Source: JBDSSS01 sp038224055 (lineage in GTDB: Bacteria; Actinomycetota; Actinomycetes; Actinomycetales; Dermatophilaceae). From it: a stretch of 6,001 nucleotides of DNA. The DNA is taken from positions 1 to 6,001 of the forward strand of contig JBBRGO010000206.1 in the NCBI GenBank assembly GCA_038224055.1, written 5' to 3'. Shown here one piece after another: positions 1 through 4,421 of this stretch. A program made the translations under genes and the position numbers. The first letter of the stretch is position 1. Every line of letters starts with the position of its first letter. The notes below the pieces were generated by a model that saw only the letters and a list, made by a program, of their open reading frames with translations, ran no database searches and was not told the DNA's origin.

Positions 1-414
1 AAGAAGCTCGTCCGTCGCGTCCGGATGCCCGGTTACGTCCTCGTCCGGATGGACCTCACCGACGAGAGCTGGGGCGCCGTGCGTCACACGCCGGGCGTGA
101 CCGGCTTCGTCGGCAACGCCCACCAGCCGCTGCCCCTGTCCATCGACGAGGTCTTCACCATGCTGGCCCCGAACCTCGAGATCGCCTCCGACGGCTCCGG
201 CGACGGGTCCGGCACCGGGTCGAGCGCGCGGGACACCCGCGTCGTCGACTTCGAGGTCGGCGAGTCGGTCACCGTCATGGAGGGCCCCTTCGAGACCCTG
301 CCGGCCACGATCTCCGAGATCAGCCCCGACACCCAGAAGCTCAAGGTGCTCGTCTCCATCTTCGGCCGGGAGACCCCGGTCGAGCAGTCCTGCGGCCAGG
401 TCGCCAAGATCTGA
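1..414 (+). CDS. nusG: Second copy of nusG, 3' part only (cut by window edge)
   Basis: The frame is open from base 1 to the TGA at 412-414. It encodes residues equivalent to 135-271 of the complete NusG at 875-1690: the end of the NGN domain (MPGYVLVRMDL, then TPGVTGFVG), the Gly/Ser linker and the whole KOW domain (GESVTVMEGPFETLPATI). It aligns base for base with the reverse complement of 875-1288, without indels and with seven substitutions at 18, 130, 243, 273, 386, 392 and 396. Four are silent third-position changes. Three alter the protein: Val178 to Leu, Leu263 to Gln and Phe265 to Cys. The last two turn the conserved ELSFGQ near the C terminus into EQSCGQ, which is unusual for NusG. 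Its downstream context (repeats, then an rplK start) is the normal one for nusG. Whether the 5' part exists cannot be seen. It could be a diverged real duplicate, another strain's haplotype, or low-quality sequence at a contig end. Confidence 0.9.
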   Translation, partial: KKLVRRVRMPGYVLVRMDLTDESWGAVRHTPGVTGFVGNAHQPLPLSIDEVFTMLAPNLEIASDGSGDGSGTGSSARDTRVVDFEVGESVTVMEGPFETLPATISEISPDTQKLKVLVSIFGRETPVEQSCGQVAKI

Positions 415-453
415 ACCCTTGGGGGCTCACGGGCCTGGCGGCCCTGCGCCCCC
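1..453 (+). repeat. Left arm of a long inverted repeat (nusG tail)
   Basis: Bases 1-453 are the reverse complement of 837-1288. Base 1 pairs with 1288 and base 414 with 875. Past the stop codon the match continues through one palindromic stem-loop, with a T/G difference at 419 and one extra C at 430. It then ends: CCCCCAAG on this side against CCCCCGCGG on the other. Coding-part identity is 407/414 by direct comparison. The arm probably continues left of base 1, so its full length is unknown. The arms are separated by 383 bases (454-836). Confidence 0.95.
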
Positions 454-456
454 AAG
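418..456 (+). repeat. Palindromic 39-bp repeat, copy 1 of 3
   Basis: A 39-base unit starts 4 bases after the nusG stop. Outer arms CTTGGGGGC / GCCCCCAAG (9 bp) and inner arms GGGCC / GGCCC (5 bp) enclose a TGGC loop. CA/TG pairs between them leave one bulged C and one T/C mismatch. It would form a very stable RNA hairpin and could act as a REP-like element, an RNA end-protecting element or a U-tract-less terminator or attenuator between nusG and rplK. It is intergenic and has no coding potential. Confidence 0.9.
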
Positions 457-474
457 TCCCCCCGAAAGACAGCG

Positions 475-513
475 CTTGGGGGCTCACGGGCCTGGCGGCC
501 CTGCGCCCCCAAG
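475..513 (+). repeat. Palindromic 39-bp repeat, copy 2 of 3
   Basis: Identical to copy 1 over all 39 bases. It is separated from copy 1 by 18 bases (457-474) and from copy 3 by 8 bases (514-521). Confidence 0.9.
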
Positions 514-521
514 CCCCCACC

Positions 522-560
522 CTTGGGGGCTCACGGGCCTGGCGGCCCTGCGCCCCCAAG
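522..560 (+). repeat. Palindromic 39-bp repeat, copy 3 of 3
   Basis: Identical to copies 1 and 2. It is followed by CCCCCCGAAGAG, resembling the CCCCCCGAAAGA after copy 1. The amplified unit may therefore be repeat plus flank, about 57 bp, with a shortened spacer before copy 3. Confidence 0.9.
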
Positions 561-702
561 CCCCCCGAAGAGCCCGCGTGGTTACGGCTGCGCGTCACGA
601 AGAGCAATACTGAAGACCGCCAGAGACGCTTCGCGCCGCTGGCAGTGCAACCGGGTCATCGCCCGCGGCGTCGGCCCACAACCCCCAAGAAGGCTAGGAA
701 TC
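561..702 (+). promoter_or_regulatory. rplK leader with hairpin and ribosome binding site
   Basis: This is the untranslated stretch between the palindromes and the rplK start. A hairpin at 619-643 has stem GCCAG / CTGGC and an inner CGC-TTC-GCG (627-635). Ribosome binding candidates are AAGAAGG (687-693) and AGGA (696-699), 3-9 bases before ATG 703. In many bacteria the L11-L1 operon is autoregulated by L1 binding its leader. I cannot identify an L1 site here, so a regulatory role for the hairpin is inference only. Confidence 0.4.
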
Positions 703-783
703 ATGCCCCCCAAGAAGAAGGTCTCCGGCTTCATCAAGCTGCAGATCCAGGCCGGTGCAGCGACACCGGCTCCGCCCGTGGGC
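703..783 (+). pseudogene. rplK: rplK 5' fragment, ribosomal protein L11 truncated after about 27 codons
   Basis: ATG at 703 opens the unmistakable L11 N terminus: MPPKKKVSGFIKLQIQAGA, then ATPAPPVG. L11 is a 50S subunit protein of about 143 residues that forms the GTPase-associated centre with 23S rRNA and binds L10. Here homology stops after Gly27. The expected continuation (PALGQHGVN, then the rest of the protein) is absent and the frame reads into Pro/Arg/Ala-rich translation of the junction. It then passes antisense through nusG to a stop at 946-948, giving an 81-residue chimeric product. The missing part includes nearly all of the fold and the C-terminal rRNA-binding domain, so the fragment cannot be functional. 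L11 is normally kept in a single copy, so an intact rplK should lie elsewhere in the genome or assembly. Confidence 0.88.
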
Positions 784-839
784 GCCCCGGCCCGCCCGGC
801 CCGTGCGCCCCCCCGCCCCGACCCGCGGCGGGCCGCGGG
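784..839. other. Junction segment with GC-rich hairpin
   Basis: This stretch is almost all G and C. It lies between the end of L11 homology (783) and the start of the inverted nusG arm (837), and it matches neither gene. It contains C7 at 808-814 and a perfect 7-bp hairpin, CCCGCGG-CGGG-CCGCGGG, at 822-839, overlapping the first bases of the right arm. It is the breakpoint between two oppositely oriented versions of the same locus. It may be non-templated or error-rich sequence; it resembles no known attachment site. Confidence 0.7.
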
Positions 840-868
840 GGCGCAGGGCCGCCAGGCCCTGAGCCCCC
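837..868 (-). repeat. Single palindromic repeat after the complete nusG (variant copy)
   Basis: This is the fourth, oppositely oriented copy of the intergenic palindrome, 6 bases beyond the stop codon of the minus-strand nusG. It lacks the bulged C of the other copies, so its inner stem CAGGGCC / GGCCCTG is a perfect 7 bp, followed by one mismatch and a 6-bp GC stem (GGGGGC / GCCCCC). The CTT...AAG ends are missing because the sequence changes at the junction. It could act as a terminator-like hairpin for nusG transcripts, but there is no T-run. Confidence 0.75.
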
Positions 869-1288
869 ACGGGTTCAGATCTTGGCGACCTGACCGAAGG
901 ACAGCTCGACCGGGGTCTCCCGGCCGAAGATGGAGACGAGCACCTTGAGCTTCTGGGTGTCGGGGCTGATCTCGGAGATCGTGGCCGGCAGGGTCTCGAA
1001 GGGGCCCTCCATGACAGTGACCGACTCGCCGACCTCGAAGTCGACCACGCGGGTGTCCCGCGCGCTCGACCCGGTGCCGGACCCGTCGCCGGAGCCGTCG
1101 GAGGCGATCTCGAGGTTCGGGGCCAGCATGGTGAAGACCTCGTCGATGGACAGGGGCACCGGCTGGTGGGCGTTGCCGACGAAGCCGGTCACGCCCGGCG
1201 TGTGACGCACGGCGCCCCAGCTCTCGTCGGTGAGGTCCATCCGGACGAGGACGTAACCGGGCATCCGGACACGACGGACGAGCTTCTT
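837..1288 (-). repeat. Right arm of the long inverted repeat
   Basis: This is the mirror copy of 1-453, lying inside and just downstream of the complete nusG. Here the arm sits in an intact gene, so this side looks like the reference sequence. The left arm carries the changes at conserved NusG residues. Confidence 0.95.
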
Positions 1289-1690
1289 CTGCCCGTTCTT
1301 GATCTCGGTGACCTCCTCCATGGGGACCTCGATCTCGAAGATGAAGTCCTCCATGTTGAGGGTCTGGATCCGGGTCTCGAGGTTGGCCTTGACCCGGTTC
1401 TCGTAGCCCGCGTAGGAGTGGATGACGAACCAGTCACCGAAGCGGGTGCGCAACTCGGCCTTGTAGTCCGCGACGGGGTCGGCGCTCACGGCCGGAGCCG
1501 CGTCGGCCTCGGCCGGGGTCTCGTCGGGGTCCGCGTCCGAGGAGGCGTCGCTCGTGTCGTCGGTGAACCCCGGCGTGACATCGGCCTCGACGTCGGCCGA
1601 GTCCATCTCGGTCGACTCGATGTCGGCGGCGACGGGCTCGGTGCTCGTGGCGTCCTCGGGGGCGAGCTGCCCTGAGATCTGCTCGGACAC
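875..1690 (-). CDS. nusG: Transcription termination/antitermination protein NusG
   Basis: A 271-residue NusG, which binds RNA polymerase through its NGN domain to affect pausing, Rho termination and transcription-translation coupling. Residues 1 to about 80 are an acidic, low-complexity extension rich in Asp, Glu, Ala, Ser and Thr, predicted disordered; long N-terminal extensions are common in actinobacterial NusG. The NGN domain spans about 85-190 (DWFVIHSYAGYENRVKANLE, MPGYVLVRMDL, TPGVTGFVG). A Gly/Ser/Asp linker follows at about 195-212, then the KOW domain at about 217-271 (GESVTVMEGPFETLPATI, RETPVELSFGQVAKI), which in other bacteria contacts Rho or S10. The start is GTG at 1690-1688, with AAGGAAG (1708-1702) 11 bases upstream. 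It follows secE by 70 bases in the same orientation, presumably in one operon. Its usual downstream partner rplK is missing on this strand because of the inverted junction. Confidence 0.97.
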   Translation of the reverse strand: MSEQISGQLAPEDATSTEPVAADIESTEMDSADVEADVTPGFTDDTSDASSDADPDETPAEADAAPAVSADPVADYKAELRTRFGDWFVIHSYAGYENRVKANLETRIQTLNMEDFIFEIEVPMEEVTEIKNGQKKLVRRVRMPGYVLVRMDLTDESWGAVRHTPGVTGFVGNAHQPVPLSIDEVFTMLAPNLEIASDGSGDGSGTGSSARDTRVVDFEVGESVTVMEGPFETLPATISEISPDTQKLKVLVSIFGRETPVELSFGQVAKI

Positions 1691-1760
1691 GCTGTGACCT
1701 ACTTCCTTGCTGGTGGTCCAGCCACGGGGGCTGGCGGTGACGTTCGGGGGACGGACGGGA

Positions 1761-2030
1761 CTAGCTCGTGCTGCCCGTGAACGCCCAGGAGATGAGCTTG
1801 GTCATCCCGAAGTCCATCGCCGAGACCAGCGCCATCATGACCATGACGAAGACGACGACGACCGTCGTGTAGCGCACGAGCTCGGGGCCCGTCGGGCGCA
1901 CGACCTTGCGCAGCTCGTCAAGGATCTGACGGACGAAGAGGCTGATCGCGCCGAAGAACCGCGAGACGGGGTTGCCGCCACGGGCCTCGTCGGCCCGGTC
2001 GGACCCGCGCTTGGCGCTCGTCTCCGTCAC
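1761..2030 (-). CDS. secE: Preprotein translocase subunit SecE
   Basis: An 89-residue single-span SecE, the small essential subunit that clamps SecY in the SecYEG membrane channel. Residues 1-22 are a charged cytoplasmic tail. An amphipathic segment at about 23-46 (SRFFGAISLFVRQILDELRK) contains the family signature ELRKVVRPT. One membrane helix lies at about 54-72 (TTVVVVFVMVMMALVSAMD). The one-helix form is typical of most bacteria; E. coli has three. The start is GTG at 2030-2028, with AGGA (2037-2034) only 3 bases before it. The reading frame is open much further upstream, but it would run through the tRNA gene, so the near start is chosen. It lies between tRNA-Trp and nusG, the usual actinobacterial order, and is probably co-transcribed with both. 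Confidence 0.95.
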   Translation of the reverse strand: MTETSAKRGSDRADEARGGNPVSRFFGAISLFVRQILDELRKVVRPTGPELVRYTTVVVVFVMVMMALVSAMDFGMTKLISWAFTGSTS

Positions 2031-2184
2031 GATTCCTGCTTTCTGTCTGGGTGCAGCCCGCGACAGTCGCCCGGGCTCTCGCCGGGCAGCAGGCGCGTGC
2101 CGCCATCTGCACGACGACCTCTGATGCATCGACGCTGAGCGTCGAGGCTCGCTCCCTCCGCGACTTCCGTCCCGTCGGGATGCG
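2031..2184 (-). promoter_or_regulatory. trnW-secE intergenic leader with two hairpins
   Basis: This 154-base spacer lies between tRNA-Trp and secE. It holds a 17-bp palindrome with one central base, TCGACGCTGAGCGTCGA (2129-2145). As RNA this would be a 6-bp stem with a CTGAG loop; as DNA it could be a dimeric repressor site. A second hairpin is at 2069-2087 (GCCCGG / CCGGGC, 7-base loop). I see no clear -10/-35 pair for secE, so secE may depend on read-through from the tRNA promoter after tRNA processing. Confidence 0.45.
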
Positions 2185-2257
2185 CAGGGCAAGAGGGACT
2201 CGAACCCACAACCGCTGGTTTTGGAGACCAGTGCTCTACCAATTGAGCTATTGCCCT
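2185..2257 (-). tRNA. trnW: tRNA-Trp (anticodon CCA)
   Basis: On the minus strand the 73 bases fold into a full cloverleaf. The acceptor is AGGGCAA / TTGCCCT, the D arm GCTC-AATTGGTA-GAGC, the anticodon arm CTGGT-CTCCAAA-ACCAG with anticodon CCA, the variable loop CGGTT, and the T arm GTGGG-TTCGAGT-CCCTC. G73 at 2185 is the discriminator, as expected for Trp. CCA is not encoded (CGCA follows), so it must be added by nucleotidyltransferase. The second T-stem pair is a T/T mismatch, and the other 20 stem pairs are canonical. A tRNA-Trp upstream of secE-nusG is the standard actinobacterial arrangement. Confidence 0.96.
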
Positions 2258-2328
2258 TCCCCGGGTCCGCGAGGGTCCCGGGTGGACGGCATGCGTCAGC
2301 ATGGCCAGCGTCAACCGTCCGAATGAAG

Positions 2329-2358
2329 ATCATACGGGACTCGGCGGAGCATCGCGAA
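2329..2358 (-). promoter_or_regulatory. Candidate promoter for trnW-secE-nusG
   Basis: On the minus strand a near-consensus -10, TATGAT (2334-2329), lies 18 bases from a weak -35, TTCGCG (2358-2353). Transcription would begin near 2322, giving a leader of about 65 bases before the tRNA. That leader has a CCCGGG / CCCGGG stem (2260-2265 with 2277-2282). TATGAT stands out in this GC-rich sequence and is placed and oriented correctly. A TTGACG at 2315-2310 has no good -10 partner. Confidence 0.5.
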
Positions 2359-2513
2359 CCGGCTCCACCCTCGTGACCAGGACCCGTCCGCCCACCCACT
2401 ACGGCCTGCCCACTCCGCCCGCCCGCTCCCGTCACTCCCGACCAGCAGAGCGTATGCCGCACCCTGAGCACCCGGCATACGGACCGCGCGCTCCCCTCGC
2501 CACGCGCAAGTGG

Positions 2514-2528
2514 CAGGATCGAAGCGTG
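2514..2528 (+). promoter_or_regulatory. Start region of the aminotransferase: possible leaderless -10
   Basis: CAGGAT (2514-2519) ends 6 bases before GTG 2526. It can be read as a weak Shine-Dalgarno (GCAGGA) or as a -10 element placing the transcript start at the GTG, since leaderless mRNAs are common in actinobacteria. No convincing -35 is seen. Either reading supports GTG 2526 as the start. The in-frame ATG at 2301 would add 75 residues without homology. Confidence 0.35.
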
Positions 2529-3860
2529 ACACCTTCACGCACCCCCCTCGCGTCCCTGCCCACCGACGAGCTGGCTCACTTCCTCGCCGAGCAGCAGTCC
2601 GCCTATACCGACCTGCAGGCTCGGGGGCTGAAGCTCGACCTGACTCGCGGGAAGCCGTCCTCGGCCCAGCTCGACCTCTCCGACGCGCTGCTCCGGCTGC
2701 CGACGACGACGAAGGACCGCGCCGGGGCCGACGTGCGCAACTACGGTGGCCTCGAGGGTCTCGCTGAGCTGCGCGAGCTCTTCGCCGAACTGCTCTCGGT
2801 CGAGAAGGAGCAGGTCATCGTCGGCGGCAACTCGAGCCTGTCGATGATGCACGCGACGATCGTCGACTTCCTCCTCCACGGCGGCGTGGACTCCCCGCGA
2901 CCCTGGTCGCAGGAGGAGACGGTGCGCTTCGTCTGCCCCGTCCCCGGCTACGACCGGCACTTCTCCATGCTGGCGTCCTTCGGGATCGAGATGGTGACGG
3001 TACCGATGCGGGCCGACGGCCCCGACATCGACGCGGTCGAGGCCCTCGTGCGCGACGACGCGGCCATCAAGGGCATCTGGATCGTCCCGACCTACGCCAA
3101 CCCGACCGGTTCGGTGGTCTCCCACGAGATCGCCGCGCGCCTCGCTGCGATGCCGACCGCGGCACCCGACTTCACGATCTTCTGGGACAACGCCTACGCC
3201 TTCCACCACCTCACCGACGAGGAGGCCAAGAGCGCCGACATCCTCAGCCTCGCGGCCGCCTCCGGGCACCCGAACCGGGCGATCATGTTCGCCTCCACGT
3301 CGAAGATCACCTTCGCCGGGGCAGGCGTGGCGGTCCTCGCGGCCGGGGTCGAGACGATCGCGTGGTACCTGCGCCACCTCGCGATGGGCTCGATCGGCCC
3401 CGACAAGGTCAACCACCTGAGGCACGTGGAGTTCTTCGGCTCGGCCGATGGCGTGCGCGACCACATGCGCAGGCACCGCACGATCATCGCGCCGAAGTTC
3501 GCCGCCGTCGACGAGGCGCTCACGGCCGGGCTCGACGGGCTCGAGGTCGCCGAGTGGAGCCACCCGACCGGCGGCTACTTCGTCAATCTCGACGTCGTCG
3601 ACGGCACCGCCTCGCGCGTCGTGGCGCTCGCGAATGCGGCAGGGATCTCTCTCACCCCGGCCGGTGCGTCCTTCCCGCTGGGGGACGACCCCCGCGACCG
3701 CAACATCCGCCTGGCCCCCACCTTCCCGGCTCTCGACGAGGTCCGCACCGCCATGGCCGGGGTCGCGACGTGCGTCGCGCTCGCCGCAGCCGAGAAGGCC
3801 GTCTCCGACCGAGCGGGTACGTCCTCGTCCGACCCGACCACCGAAGGAACCCCCACATGA
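2526..3860 (+). CDS. PLP-dependent aspartate aminotransferase, class I, Rv3722c-like (Aminotran_MocR family)
   Basis: A 444-residue fold-type I aminotransferase. It closely resembles, from memory, Mycobacterium tuberculosis Rv3722c, reported as that organism's main aspartate aminotransferase (aspartate + 2-oxoglutarate to oxaloacetate + glutamate, cytosolic). Shared stretches include LDLTRGKPS, RNYGG (Asn72-Gly75), GGVDSPRPW, CPVPGYDRHF, FWDNAYA, FASTSKITFAG, SIGPDKVN and NIR(L/I)AP. Lys260 in TSK should form the PLP Schiff base, Asp221 should pair with the pyridine nitrogen, Asn192 (in NPTG) and Tyr224 should contact the cofactor, and Arg395 should bind the substrate carboxylate. All expected residues are present. 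The last 20 or so residues (Ser/Thr/Pro-rich) exceed the family core. It is divergent from trnW and overlaps the next gene by ATGA, implying translational coupling. Substrate specificity is inferred from similarity only. Confidence 0.93.
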   Translation: MTPSRTPLASLPTDELAHFLAEQQSAYTDLQARGLKLDLTRGKPSSAQLDLSDALLRLPTTTKDRAGADVRNYGGLEGLAELRELFAELLSVEKEQVIVGGNSSLSMMHATIVDFLLHGGVDSPRPWSQEETVRFVCPVPGYDRHFSMLASFGIEMVTVPMRADGPDIDAVEALVRDDAAIKGIWIVPTYANPTGSVVSHEIAARLAAMPTAAPDFTIFWDNAYAFHHLTDEEAKSADILSLAAASGHPNRAIMFASTSKITFAGAGVAVLAAGVETIAWYLRHLAMGSIGPDKVNHLRHVEFFGSADGVRDHMRRHRTIIAPKFAAVDEALTAGLDGLEVAEWSHPTGGYFVNLDVVDGTASRVVALANAAGISLTPAGASFPLGDDPRDRNIRLAPTFPALDEVRTAMAGVATCVALAAAEKAVSDRAGTSSSDPTTEGTPT

Positions 3861-4378
3861 GCACCACCGACCCCAACGAGAACTATGACGACGACCTGAC
3901 CAGCTACAGCGTCGACGACGAGGACCAGCTCCAGCCCGAGGACACCCTCGACCCCGAGGACGTCGAGGACACCCTCGACCGCGGCTACTCCCCCAACGAG
4001 ACTCCGCGGGGGGTCGACGCGTTCGGCACGACGGCCGCCGAGCAGGCCCAGGACGAGACGATCGACCAGCGGATCCTCCAGGAGACCGAGGACCCGAACT
4101 CCGCCTACGGTGCGCCGCACAACGAGAGCGGGCTCGACGAGGAGCGCGTCGGCGGTGACGACCCCGACGCCATCGACGCCGAGGACGACTGGCTCGGTGA
4201 CAACGAGGTGGGCGACGCCCGCGCGGGTCGCCTCGTCGCCGACGACGAAGGCACCCACGAGGACAAGGAGAAGCAGGTCTGGGCCAGCGACGTGGGAGTC
4301 GACGGCGCTGCCGCCTCCGCCGAGGAGGCGGCGATGCACATCGTCGACGAGATCAGCGACGACGTCCCCGAGGTCTGA
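3857..4378 (+). CDS. DUF5709 family acidic protein of unknown function
   Basis: A 173-residue, strongly acidic, hydrophilic protein with no signal peptide or membrane segment. It matches the actinobacterial DUF5709 pattern: DTLDRGYSP (about 38-46), GTTAAEQ with ETIDQRILQE (about 57-76), RLVADDEG (about 125-132), and a C-terminal block VWASDVGVDGAAASAEEAAMHIVDE (about 141-165). Residues 15-41 are a run of Asp/Glu with a partial internal repeat (PEDTLD, VEDTLD). The conserved C-terminal block suggests a short helix or binding patch in an otherwise disordered protein. Function is unknown. The ATG overlaps the aminotransferase stop (ATGA, 3857-3860), and GAAGGA (3843-3848) lies 8 bases upstream, so it is translated with that gene. 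A role in amino-acid metabolism cannot be inferred from this alone. Confidence 0.88.
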   Translation: MSTTDPNENYDDDLTSYSVDDEDQLQPEDTLDPEDVEDTLDRGYSPNETPRGVDAFGTTAAEQAQDETIDQRILQETEDPNSAYGAPHNESGLDEERVGGDDPDAIDAEDDWLGDNEVGDARAGRLVADDEGTHEDKEKQVWASDVGVDGAAASAEEAAMHIVDEISDDVPEV

Positions 4379-4405
4379 CCCCGGCCCCGACCTCGGGACC
4401 GGTGA

Positions 4406-4421
4406 CAGACTGACCGCCATG
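4406..4421 (+). promoter_or_regulatory. Start region of the deaminase: possible leaderless -10
   Basis: CAGACT (4406-4411) lies 7 bases before ATG 4419 and no Shine-Dalgarno is visible. The spacing is that of a -10 element firing a leaderless transcript, as also seen before the aminotransferase. No -35 is recognisable. The gap from the DUF5709 stop is 40 bases, so read-through from upstream is also possible. Confidence 0.3.

Noticed and set aside
418..560. Repeat-spacer pattern resembling a small CRISPR array
   Set aside because: The spacers are 18 and 8 bases and unequal, the repeats are long GC palindromes, and no cas gene is present. It fits tandem intergenic palindromes.
84..948. Several open frames of 60-142 codons across the palindromes and antisense to the nusG copies
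   Set aside because: They translate the hairpins (repeated GAQGRQAREPP-type peptides) or the antisense of nusG. They have no ribosome binding site or family features and arise from high GC.
1..1690. Possible invertible switch, phage or transposon insertion explaining the inverted arms
   Set aside because: No recombinase or transposase, no terminal repeats with target duplication, and the arms are host nusG sequence rather than an element.
2301..2525. Upstream ATG extension of the aminotransferase (75 residues)
   Set aside because: The extension has no similarity to the family, overlaps the likely promoter of the divergent tRNA operon and has no ribosome binding site. GTG 2526 gives a family-length protein.
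2535..3563. Long minus-strand frame of 342 codons opposite the aminotransferase
   Set aside because: The composition is Arg/Val/Gly/Asp-rich, as expected for antisense of a GC3-biased gene, and the forward frame has full catalytic motifs.
3818..3831. 14-base match (TACGTCCTCGTCCG) to nusG bases 34-47
   Set aside because: It is short and made of frequent codons in this GC-rich genome. There is no flanking similarity, so it is a chance match.
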